From assembly GCA_947251855.1 (NCBI GenBank), contig CAMXUZ010000100.1, positions 1 through 6,873 on the forward strand: a stretch of DNA of 6,873 nt, written 5' to 3'. The stretch comes from an uncultured Ruaniaceae bacterium. GTDB taxonomy: Bacteria; Actinomycetota; Actinomycetes; Actinomycetales; Beutenbergiaceae. The first letter of the stretch is position 1. Each line of letters starts with the position of its first letter. Below are positions 1-6,143 of this stretch, piece by piece. The translations under genes and the position numbers were made by a program. The notes under the pieces were generated by a model. That model saw only the letters and a list, made by a program, of their open reading frames with translations. It did no database searches and was not told the DNA's origin.

Positions 1-693
1 TCCGATGGCGACGTGCTGCTGGAGGCGACGCTCACGGTGGCAGCGGACTCCGCGGAGGCGGGTGAGGTCGTCGAACAATTCCGGTCCGAGTTCGCTGACA
101 CAGGCATCCAAGCGCTGGTCGGTGGGGTGAGCGCGACGGACGTGGACTCCAACAACGCCTCCATCCGAGACCGCACGCTGATCATCCCGATCGTGTTAGT
201 GGTGATCCTCGCGATCCTCATGTTGTTGTTGCGCTCGGTGATCGCCCCGCTCATGCTCATCGGTACCGTGGTGCTCTCGTTCGGCTCCGCGCTCGGCGTT
301 TCCGCGCTCGTGTTCAACCACGTGTTCCAGATGCCGGGGGCGGATCCGGCGGTGCCGCTGTACGGGTTCGTCTTCCTCGTGGCGCTCGGGATCGATTACA
401 ACATCTTCCTCATGACGCGCGTGCGGGAGGAGTCCCTCAGCCACGGGACCCATGAGGGCATCCGTCGCGGACTGGCGATCACCGGTGGGGTGATCACGTC
501 CGCGGGGCTCGTGCTCGCGGCCACGTTCGCCGCGCTGTCGGTCATTCCGATCCTGTTCCTGCTGCAGGTCGCGTTCATCGTGGCGTTCGGGGTGCTGCTC
601 GACACGATCGTGGTGCGCTCGATCCTCGTTCCCGCGCTCGGGCATGAACTGGGCCACCGCCTCTGGTGGCCCTCGAAGCGGATCACCGATTGA
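1..693 (+). CDS. MMPL/RND-family membrane transporter, C-terminal part (5' end outside the window)
   Basis: The last 230 residues of a large MMPL-type transporter are visible; the frame is open to base 1, so the true start lies upstream. A short extracytoplasmic stretch (about residues 1-55) leads into hydrophobic segments near 59-78, 81-105, 117-138, 158-178 and 181-205, matching the second membrane half of MMPL proteins. The third segment carries the family signature LGIDYNIFLMTRVREE; its Asp-Tyr pair (Asp codon 394-396) corresponds to the proton-relay pair known from MmpL3-type transporters. The protein ends in the usual short cytoplasmic tail with a WWP motif. MMPL proteins are proton-driven exporters of lipids, lipoconjugates or drugs at the cytoplasmic membrane. 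The substrate cannot be told from this part. No visible neighbour ties it to a pathway. Confidence 0.93.
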   Translation, partial: SDGDVLLEATLTVAADSAEAGEVVEQFRSEFADTGIQALVGGVSATDVDSNNASIRDRTLIIPIVLVVILAILMLLLRSVIAPLMLIGTVVLSFGSALGVSALVFNHVFQMPGADPAVPLYGFVFLVALGIDYNIFLMTRVREESLSHGTHEGIRRGLAITGGVITSAGLVLAATFAALSVIPILFLLQVAFIVAFGVLLDTIVVRSILVPALGHELGHRLWWPSKRITD

Positions 694-725
694 GAGCCCC
701 CGAACGTTTGCTCGCGTGGTGATCG

Positions 726-740
726 AACCCGCTTGGGGTT
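726..740. terminator. Small inverted repeat after the MMPL gene, weak terminator candidate
   Basis: AACCC (726-730) and GGGTT (736-740) form a perfect 5-bp stem around a 5-base loop, 33 bases after the MMPL stop. A second imperfect repeat, GGAAC (751-755) with GTTCC (770-774), lies just downstream. Neither has a T-tract. The stems are short enough to occur by chance, so a terminator role is only a guess. The rest of the 694-799 gap holds no gene that I can support. Confidence 0.25.
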
Positions 741-767
741 GACCACTGGCGGAACGGCTGGCCCAAT
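739..767 (+). promoter_or_regulatory. Possible sigma-70-type promoter for the 800-2650 unit
   Basis: TTGACC (739-744) matches five of six bases of the -35 consensus. After a 17-base spacer the -10 position holds CCCAAT (762-767), which matches only the last three consensus positions. The placement suits transcription of the downstream pair from a start site near 775. The poor -10 and the overlap with the small inverted repeat keep this tentative. Confidence 0.22.
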
Positions 768-799
768 GAGTTCCACCGCCGCCCCGAAGAGGAGTCCCG

Positions 800-1177
800 A
801 TGATCCACCGGTTCCGGTTCACCCCCTCCTATCGAGCCGCCGCCCTGCCGTTCACGGTCACGCCTTCGCGTGCGTGGGTGGAGGTGACGGAGGCGGAACT
901 GCGAGTGAGGTTCGGCCCCTGGCGCCTGCGCACACCGCGGGAGAACATCCGGGAGACTACCCTCACCGGCGGTTACGCCTTCCTCAAAACGGCCGGGCCC
1001 GCCCACTTGTCGTTCGCCGATCACGGCGTGACGTTCGCGACGAACCCCGATCAGGGGCTGTGCATCTGTTTCCACGAACCGGTGCGAACGCTCGACCCGC
1101 GGGGGCGGCTGCGCCACCCCGGCGCGACGATGACGGTTACGGATCCCGTGGCTCTGCAACGAGAATTGGGCATCTAG
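800..1177 (+). CDS. Conserved hypothetical protein, 125 aa, actinobacterial type
   Basis: A short soluble protein with no signal peptide or membrane segment. The ATG at 800 follows a good ribosome binding site (AGAGGAG, 788-794), which fixes the start. From memory it resembles an uncharacterised family widespread in Actinomycetota. Its conserved-looking core includes RFGPW (37-41), GGYAFLKTAGPAHLSFADHG (57-76) and VTFATNPDQG (77-86), then FHEPV (91-95) and a C-terminal HPG (106-108). The alternating hydrophobic and polar pattern suggests a mostly beta fold. No catalytic motif is recognisable and I do not assign a function. It lies 36 bases before the SRPBCC-TIGR01777 gene on the same strand, so the two are probably co-transcribed; a role linked to that protein is inference only. 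Confidence 0.85.
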   Translation: MIHRFRFTPSYRAAALPFTVTPSRAWVEVTEAELRVRFGPWRLRTPRENIRETTLTGGYAFLKTAGPAHLSFADHGVTFATNPDQGLCICFHEPVRTLDPRGRLRHPGATMTVTDPVALQRELGI

Positions 1178-1213
1178 ACCCCGTTCGGCGCCCAGCGCGG
1201 ATTTTGGAGCGAC

Positions 1214-2650
1214 ATGCGGTTCACCTTCTCGACCCTCCTCCCAGCCGACTGCGCCGAGGTGTTCGCCTGGCACGCCCGCCCCGGTGCCTTCCAGCGGCTA
1301 CAACCGCCGTGGATGGCCGCGCGCATCGCCCCCGAGGCGGGCTCACTGCGCCATGGACGCGCCGTGCTCGCCCTGCCCGGTGGGCTCAGGTGGGTTGCCC
1401 TGCACGAGCCATCGAAATACGTCGAGGGCCGCCGGTTCGCCGACACGTTGGTTCGGAGCGGGCCCGCTTCGTGGCCGGTGAGCGCGGTGGTCGACTGGCA
1501 ACACACGCACGAGTTCGATCCCCACGACACTGGGCGCTCGGGGGAGCTGGAATGCCGGATGACTGACGTCGTCGAGACGAACGTTCCCGCGCGGATGCTC
1601 ACGCCCATGTTCACCTACCGCCACGAGCAGCTCGCGGCCGACCTCGCGGCGCACCGGCTCGCTGACCGCTACCGCACCGGGCGCGGGCCGCTCACCGTCG
1701 CGATGACGGGGAGTAGCGGTCTCGTCGGGTCTGCGCTCGCCGCGTTCTTGACCACGGGCGGGCACCGCGTGATCCGGCTCGTACGGGGCACGCCTCGGGG
1801 GACGGATGAGCGGCGGTGGCACCCGCGTGACCCCCACCCCGATCTCCTGCACGGAGTCGACGCGCTCGTCCACCTCGCCGGCGCGCCGATCGGAGGGCGG
1901 TTCACCGCGGCCCACAAACAGGACATTCGGGAGAGCCGCGTGCCGGCGACGCGCAGACTCGCAGAACTCCTCGCCGCAACGGCCGCGGCGGATAAGTCCG
2001 CGGCGGAGAACAGGACCGGCCCCGCAGGCGATCGCGGGCCGCCCGCGTTCGTGTGTGCCTCGGCCACCGGCATCTACGGGGCGGATCGCGGTGATGAGGT
2101 GTTGAGGGAAACGTCCCCGCGCGGGAGCGGGTTCCTCGCGGACGTCGTCGCGGAGTGGGAGGCCGCGACGGAACCTGCGCGGGCGGCCGGTGTGCGGGTG
2201 GTGAACGTGCGCACGGGCGTCGTTCAGGCTGCGGCAGGTGGAATGCTCGGGCTCCTGCGGCACCTGTTCGCCGCGGGCCTCGGTGGCAGGATCGGCAGCG
2301 GCGACCAGTGGCTTTCCTGGATCGGTCTCGATGACCTCGTTTACATCTACCACCGGGCGCTGGTCGATCCGGGCATCACCGGACCGATCAACGCCGTCTC
2401 CCCGGAGCCCGCGCGCAATGCGACGTGGACGAGGACACTGGGTGCGGTGTTGCGCCGGCCCACCCTCCTGCGGATTCCGCAGTTTGGTCCGCGCATGCTG
2501 TTGGGAGCCGAGGGCGCCGAAGAACTCGCCCTGGCGAACCAGCGCGTACTTCCCGCCGCGCTCAGCGGCGCCGGGCACGACTTCCGCCGACCACACCTTG
2601 TCGATGCGCTGGGACACGAACTCGGAAAAGCACCATATTCCTGCTCCTGA
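1214..2650 (+). CDS. SRPBCC-like domain fused to TIGR01777 family SDR oxidoreductase (YfcH-like)
   Basis: A 478-residue two-domain protein, longer than stand-alone TIGR01777 proteins (about 300 residues) because of an extra N-terminal domain. Residues 1-150 look like an SRPBCC/START-type hydrophobic-ligand fold: an opening beta strand, a VFAWHARPGAFQRLQPPW helix-loop, and a terminal helix with a TYRHEQL motif. Residues 160-400 form a Rossmann-type atypical SDR with the nucleotide-binding TGSSGLVG (165-172), HLAGAPI (220-226), SATGIYG (283-289), EWEAAT (314-319), NVRTGVV (331-337) and LSWIGLDDLV (367-376). Residues about 405-465 match the C-terminal DUF1731-type segment. The family is predicted to bind NAD(P); its reaction is not established. 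The ATG at 1214 has a GGAG (1206-1209) with a 4-base spacer. It probably shares a transcript with the 125-aa gene. Confidence 0.93.
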   Translation: MRFTFSTLLPADCAEVFAWHARPGAFQRLQPPWMAARIAPEAGSLRHGRAVLALPGGLRWVALHEPSKYVEGRRFADTLVRSGPASWPVSAVVDWQHTHEFDPHDTGRSGELECRMTDVVETNVPARMLTPMFTYRHEQLAADLAAHRLADRYRTGRGPLTVAMTGSSGLVGSALAAFLTTGGHRVIRLVRGTPRGTDERRWHPRDPHPDLLHGVDALVHLAGAPIGGRFTAAHKQDIRESRVPATRRLAELLAATAAADKSAAENRTGPAGDRGPPAFVCASATGIYGADRGDEVLRETSPRGSGFLADVVAEWEAATEPARAAGVRVVNVRTGVVQAAAGGMLGLLRHLFAAGLGGRIGSGDQWLSWIGLDDLVYIYHRALVDPGITGPINAVSPEPARNATWTRTLGAVLRRPTLLRIPQFGPRMLLGAEGAEELALANQRVLPAALSGAGHDFRRPHLVDALGHELGKAPYSCS

Positions 2651-2669
2651 CCGTCGGCGGGAGCGACGG
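2651..2669. terminator. Hairpin in convergent gap, probable bidirectional terminator
   Basis: CCGTCG (2651-2656) and CGACGG (2664-2669) are perfectly complementary around a 7-base loop. The repeat begins immediately after the stop of the TIGR01777 gene and ends 11 bases before the stop of the convergent membrane-protein gene. There is no T-tract on either side, which is not unusual in GC-rich actinobacteria. Position and symmetry support a shared terminator, although the stem is only 6 bp. Confidence 0.5.
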
Positions 2670-2680
2670 GCGTTGAAGGT

Positions 2681-3277
2681 TCAGCGAGCCGGCGCTGCCG
2701 CAGCAGCGATCGCCCCAATGATCGCACCCAGCACCGCCCCCACGACCACGGACAGCACCGCGCTGAGACCCACCGTCGCTGCGTAGATCGTGAGAGAGGG
2801 ACCCGTCAGGAAGGTCCACAGCACTGCCCGCAGAACGTTAGCGAGGACGAGCCCCAGGATCGTGCCGATACAGACCCGCCGCCAGACGAGGGCCCGGGAG
2901 AGGACCGATCCAGGTGCTCGCGATGCGGTGGCACCTGGCTGAGCGGCACCGCGCCCCGCCCCACCGCGCTCCGGGGCGCGCTCACTGGTATCCCCGGAGT
3001 GGTCGCGAGAGAGCCGCGGAACGCGCGGCTTCACCATGTATCGCCATGCAGTAAGCAGCATCAGCGCAGCGGCGAGGAGATTCACTGTCCACAACAACAT
3101 CGGCTCCGCCCCGGGGACCCAAATGGGTGGGATTCCCGCGGGGACCGCGAGCGCTGCCGGGATCGCGAGAAGGACCGCATGGGTGAGGAGTGGAATACGT
3201 AGTGTCGGCGCGCCCACCGCCACCATGAGAAGAACCAATGCGAGAATAGCGAGGAGATAGCTTCGTCGGTGAGGCAT
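2681..3277 (-). CDS. Multi-spanning membrane protein of unknown family, 198 aa
   Basis: I do not recognise the family. About five hydrophobic segments are visible: residues 7-22, 29-48, 60-79, 135-157 and 163-193. The third and fourth are separated by a polar linker (about 81-130) rich in Arg, Gly, Ala, Ser and Pro, probably cytoplasmic since it is positively charged. The last segment contains a glycine-zipper spacing (Gly180, Gly184, Gly188), suggesting tight helix packing or oligomerisation. The chosen ATG (3277-3275) begins with MPHRRSYLL, a short basic N-terminus entering the first membrane helix. An AAGGA lies upstream but only 2 bases away, too close for normal use, so the message may be leaderless. 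The frame stays open upstream to 3559, but that part is Ser/Ala/Pro-rich and antisense to the GH5 gene. Its start overlaps or abuts the divergent GH5 gene, so joint regulation is plausible. Confidence 0.75.
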   Translation of the reverse strand: MPHRRSYLLAILALVLLMVAVGAPTLRIPLLTHAVLLAIPAALAVPAGIPPIWVPGAEPMLLWTVNLLAAALMLLTAWRYMVKPRVPRLSRDHSGDTSERAPERGGAGRGAAQPGATASRAPGSVLSRALVWRRVCIGTILGLVLANVLRAVLWTFLTGPSLTIYAATVGLSAVLSVVVGAVLGAIIGAIAAAAAPAR

Positions 3278-3285
3278 GATCCTTG

Positions 3286-3291
3286 ACCATA
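3286..3291 (-). promoter_or_regulatory. Candidate -10 element for the minus-strand membrane protein gene
   Basis: Read on the minus strand, TATGGT (3291-3286) fits the TANNNT pattern of actinobacterial -10 elements. It ends 8 bases before the ATG at 3277, so transcription would begin at or just before the start codon and give a leaderless or nearly leaderless message. That would agree with the badly spaced Shine-Dalgarno. No convincing -35 is seen at the usual distance. Motif only. Confidence 0.3.
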
Positions 3292-3308
3292 TCGGCAGAT
3301 CGGCGGTA

Positions 3309-4721
3309 ATGCGGATTCGGTTTCTTCTCGCGTGTGTCGCAGTACTCGTCATCGCGGGAGCCGTGGCGGCTGGTGTTCCGTCGGCGCCGCACACTGCGCC
3401 CCGGTTCATCACCGACGCGCAGGGCCGGGCACTGGTCTTGCACGGTTTCTCTACTGATGGCGGGGCGAAAACCTCCGCCGACGGTCTCCCGAACATCGAT
3501 GAGGAGGGCGTTGAGGCCGAGCACGAGGATATGGGCACGAACTTCGTGCGACTACTCATCTCCTGGCGAGCTGTAGAGCCAGAGCCGGGCCAATACGACG
3601 AGGAGTATCTCGACGGGTTGGAAGAGGCGGTGAGCTGGTACTCGAGCCGCGGCTACGCCGTCATGTTGGATATGCATCAAGACTTGTGGGGGCCCTTCGA
3701 GGACTTGGCCGAAGGGCAGATCGGCAACGGTGCTCCCGCATGGGCAACATACACCGACGGCAAAGCGATCATCGAGCGGGATCAGTGGGAGTTGCATTAC
3801 CTCGACCCGGGGATCGTGCGCGCTTTCGACCACTTTTGGGGCACCACCGGTGAGCACCCGGAGCTCATGGAGCACTATGCTCAGGCGTGGCGAGCAGTGG
3901 CCGAGCGGTTCGGGCAACACGAGGCCGTCGTCGCCTACGACCTCATGAACGAAAGTTACGGGGGTTCCGTTCAGGGGCCAGCATTCGAGGCGGGCGCGCT
4001 TACGGACTTGTATCAGCGCACGACCGACGCGATTCGGGAAGTCGACGAAGATACGTGGGTGTGCATTGAGCCCCAGGTCGTGGGCTTCAACTGGGGGCTC
4101 CCCACGTCGCTACAGCAGATCAACGACCCGTCGGACCGGATCGCGTTCTGCCCCCACCTTTATCCGCATCCTCTCGACCTCGGGGAGGATTACACGGGTG
4201 CCAACGCGGAACTCGTGGATAAGGTCATCGACGGGTGGATCAACAACACCCTCAATGCCTCCGCAAGACTAGGCGACGCACCGATCATCCTCGGTGAATT
4301 TGGGCTCAACACCGAGCGGCCGGGAGCGCTTGAGTATGTGGAAACGGTCCTCTCGGAGATGAGCGCGGCGGGAATCAGCACCGCATACTGGTCCCGGGAT
4401 GCGGGGAGTTGGGGCCCCTATGACGAGGATGGCGAGGCGCGCAACCTCGTCGCTGCTTTGAACCGGCCCTATCCCCGGGCGGTCGCGGGCACACCAATTC
4501 GCTGGGGCGTGGAAGAGGGCACGCTCCGGTTGGAGATGACCCCGGATGCGACGATCGACGCGCCGACGGAGATCTATCTGCCGCCGGCGAAGTTCACGGA
4601 TCCGGTGGTGCGCGGGGGTGAACGCGTAGCGTGGGACGACGAAACCGGGCTTCTGCACGTCGCCGTCGCCCCCAGCTCAGACCCGGTCACGCTCACCATC
4701 CAGGAACGTGGGGAGTCGTAG
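3309..4721 (+). CDS. Secreted glycoside hydrolase family 5, endoglycoceramidase-like
   Basis: A 470-residue exported enzyme. The chosen ATG (3309) opens with MRIRF and a hydrophobic stretch ending near VAAG, a typical Sec signal peptide; an in-frame ATG at 3276 would add 11 residues. Numbered from 3309, the GH5 barrel spans about 33-385. It shows LHGFSTDGGAKTSADGLP (44-61), FVRLLISW (79-86), LDMHQDLWG (120-128), the acid/base in DLMNES (Glu215, codon 3951-3953), FCPHLYP (280-286) and the nucleophile in ILGEFG (Glu330, codon 4296-4298). Residues about 392-466 look like the C-terminal beta-sandwich of endoglycoceramidases. Length, AKxxxDGxP and DMHQD fit enzymes that release the intact glycan from glycosphingolipids. 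Other beta-glycosides, such as steryl or lipid glucosides, remain possible. The usual NEP is NES here. GH1 follows, suggesting shared catabolism. Shine-Dalgarno signals are poor for both starts. Confidence 0.88.
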   Translation: MRIRFLLACVAVLVIAGAVAAGVPSAPHTAPRFITDAQGRALVLHGFSTDGGAKTSADGLPNIDEEGVEAEHEDMGTNFVRLLISWRAVEPEPGQYDEEYLDGLEEAVSWYSSRGYAVMLDMHQDLWGPFEDLAEGQIGNGAPAWATYTDGKAIIERDQWELHYLDPGIVRAFDHFWGTTGEHPELMEHYAQAWRAVAERFGQHEAVVAYDLMNESYGGSVQGPAFEAGALTDLYQRTTDAIREVDEDTWVCIEPQVVGFNWGLPTSLQQINDPSDRIAFCPHLYPHPLDLGEDYTGANAELVDKVIDGWINNTLNASARLGDAPIILGEFGLNTERPGALEYVETVLSEMSAAGISTAYWSRDAGSWGPYDEDGEARNLVAALNRPYPRAVAGTPIRWGVEEGTLRLEMTPDATIDAPTEIYLPPAKFTDPVVRGGERVAWDDETGLLHVAVAPSSDPVTLTIQERGES

Positions 4722-4753
4722 CAGGGACCTACTCGCTGGCCGACTGGCACACT

Positions 4754-6118
4754 ATGACCATGAGTAACCGCTGCGAGCCCGTGAAGTTTCTCATCGGCAG
4801 CGCCTCCGCTGCCCTACAGGTCGAGGGGGGTGAGGTTGATACCAACTGGCACGATTGGGCCCGCGTGCCCGGCAACGTGCTCGATGGGTCCACGCCCGCG
4901 CGCGCCACGGATCACTGGAACCGCTGGCGGGAGGACAACGCCCTCATGAGCGAACTGGATATGCAGATCGCCCGGATCGGACTGGAGTGGGCGCGGATCG
5001 AACCCCGCCCCGGGGAGTTCGACCTCGCCGTGCTCGACCGCTACCGGGAGGAGATCCGCGACCTCCTCGATCGCGGGATCCGGCCGCTGGTGACCCTGCA
5101 CCACTTCACCAACCCGATGTGGTTCCAAGAGCTTGGGGAGTTCACCAACCCCGATGCCCCGGAGATGTTCCTGCGGTTCGTCCACGCCGCCGTCACCCAC
5201 CTCGGGGACCTCGTGACCGATTGGATCACGATCAACGAACCGAACGTCTACGCAGTGCAGGCCTACCTGTTCAAGGAAGGGCCCCCCAGTGAGGTGTCGT
5301 GGTGGAAACTGCGCAAGGTACTGCGCAACCTCGCCGAGGCGCATTGCCGCGCCTACCTGCTCATTCATGAAATTGTTGACGGCGGTGCTCCTGGCCGCCG
5401 CGCCCGGGTCACCTTCGCCCACCACGTGCGCGTGTTCGTTCCGAAGAATCCGGGGAACCCGCTACACCGGCTGTTCACCCGCGTCAACGAACTACTTTTC
5501 CACGAGATCATCGAAGACGCGATGTTCTCCGGGAGGTTCTCACCCCTGCTCGGGCGCCGCCCGGTGGGGCTGCCGATCCGGCGTTACGCCGATGCGATCG
5601 GGCTGAACTATTACTCTCGCACGGCCGTGACCGGGCCGAGCGACGGAGTGCTCGACGGGGTGCCGCTCACCGACATGGGGTGGGAAATCTTCCCGGCCGG
5701 GCTCGTGCAGACCGCGCGCCGGCTGCACGAGAAGTATCCTGTGCCGATCTGGGTGACGGAGAACGGGTGCGCCGACAACGGGCGGGCCGAACTCACCGGC
5801 CCGAGCGGCGGCTCGCTCGCCTTGGAACACTTCCGGCCGGCCTTCCTCCTCGATCACCTCTCGGCGATGGCCGCCTCCGGGTTACCCTTCGAGCGGTACT
5901 ACCACTGGAGTTTTTTGGATAACTGGGAATGGTCGTTCGGGGAGGTGCCCCGGTTCGGGATCGTGCACGTCGACTACGAGACCCAGGAACGCACGATCAA
6001 ACCCTCCGCGCGGATGCTCCAGGAAATCATCAACGCTGGCGCAATCACCCCGGAGATCCGGGAGCGCTACCGCACCGGATACACGTGCGCGGTGGGGGCC
6101 AAGCCGCTGGGCTCGTAG
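4754..6118 (+). CDS. Glycoside hydrolase family 1 beta-glycosidase, probably cytoplasmic
   Basis: A 454-residue protein of normal GH1 length with no signal peptide. It is a retaining exo-beta-glycosidase with acid/base Glu162 in TINEPN (codon 5237-5239) and nucleophile Glu336 in VTENG (codon 5759-5761). Sugar-binding positions known for the family are kept: Gln22 (LQVEG), His117 (LHHFTNPMWF), Asn161, Asn285/Tyr287 (LNYYSR), Trp385 (HWSFLDN) and Glu392-Trp393 (NWEW). This supports glucoside or related activity; the exact substrate is open. EWARIEP (78-84) and HHFTNPMWF differ from textbook plant and Paenibacillus enzymes and recall archaeal or deep bacterial GH1 branches. The start is ATG 4754; ATG 4760 is equally possible. 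Neither has a clear Shine-Dalgarno. The gene begins 32 bases after the GH5 stop and is probably co-transcribed, taking sugars released by the secreted enzyme. Confidence 0.93.
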   Translation: MTMSNRCEPVKFLIGSASAALQVEGGEVDTNWHDWARVPGNVLDGSTPARATDHWNRWREDNALMSELDMQIARIGLEWARIEPRPGEFDLAVLDRYREEIRDLLDRGIRPLVTLHHFTNPMWFQELGEFTNPDAPEMFLRFVHAAVTHLGDLVTDWITINEPNVYAVQAYLFKEGPPSEVSWWKLRKVLRNLAEAHCRAYLLIHEIVDGGAPGRRARVTFAHHVRVFVPKNPGNPLHRLFTRVNELLFHEIIEDAMFSGRFSPLLGRRPVGLPIRRYADAIGLNYYSRTAVTGPSDGVLDGVPLTDMGWEIFPAGLVQTARRLHEKYPVPIWVTENGCADNGRAELTGPSGGSLALEHFRPAFLLDHLSAMAASGLPFERYYHWSFLDNWEWSFGEVPRFGIVHVDYETQERTIKPSARMLQEIINAGAITPEIRERYRTGYTCAVGAKPLGS

Positions 6119-6134
6119 GTCGGGCCCAGCGGCT
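6102..6134. terminator. Strong hairpin over the GH1 stop codon, probable bidirectional terminator
   Basis: GCCGCTGGGC (6103-6112) and GCCCAGCGGC (6124-6133) are perfect 10-base complements. The pairing extends by A6102-T6134 outside and by a T-G wobble plus two C-G/G-C pairs inside, giving a 14-bp stem (6102-6115 with 6121-6134) around the 5-base loop TAGGT. The loop begins with the GH1 stop codon. The structure sits between two convergent genes and lacks a T-run, as is common in high-GC actinobacteria. Confidence 0.7.
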
Positions 6135-6143
6135 CGTTGCCTG

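Noticed and set aside
643..657. HELGH at the end of the MMPL protein, resembling a zinc protease HExxH motif
   Set aside because: It lies in the short cytoplasmic tail of a transporter, with no protease fold; a similar LGHELG string in the TIGR01777 protein shows it arises easily by chance.
196..822. Minus-strand open frame opposite the MMPL gene, rich in His, Glu and Arg
   Set aside because: The composition is the mirror image of hydrophobic coding sequence; no fold or start signal.
1343..2617. Long minus-strand open frame (424 codons) opposite the TIGR01777 gene
   Set aside because: It is Arg/Pro/Gly-rich with no domain, and lies entirely antisense to a gene with clear motifs; such frames are expected in GC-rich DNA.
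3283..3288. TTGACC on the + strand as a -35 for GH5
   Set aside because: The matching -10 position (TAATGC, 3307-3312) overlaps ATG 3309, so transcription would start inside the coding sequence.
3324..3335. Leu-Leu-Ala-Cys in the GH5 signal region as a lipoprotein box
   Set aside because: The Cys would come only nine residues after Met 3309, too short for a lipoprotein signal; the hydrophobic core continues past it.
3278..3559. Upstream extension of the minus-strand membrane protein by 94 residues
   Set aside because: The added part is low-complexity, non-membrane, and antisense to the conserved start of the GH5 gene; the Met at 3277 leads directly into a membrane helix.
4631..4753. Longer GH1 start inside the GH5 gene
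   Set aside because: The extra 41 residues are Arg-rich, overlap the GH5 C-terminal domain in another frame, and precede the normal GH1 N-terminus.
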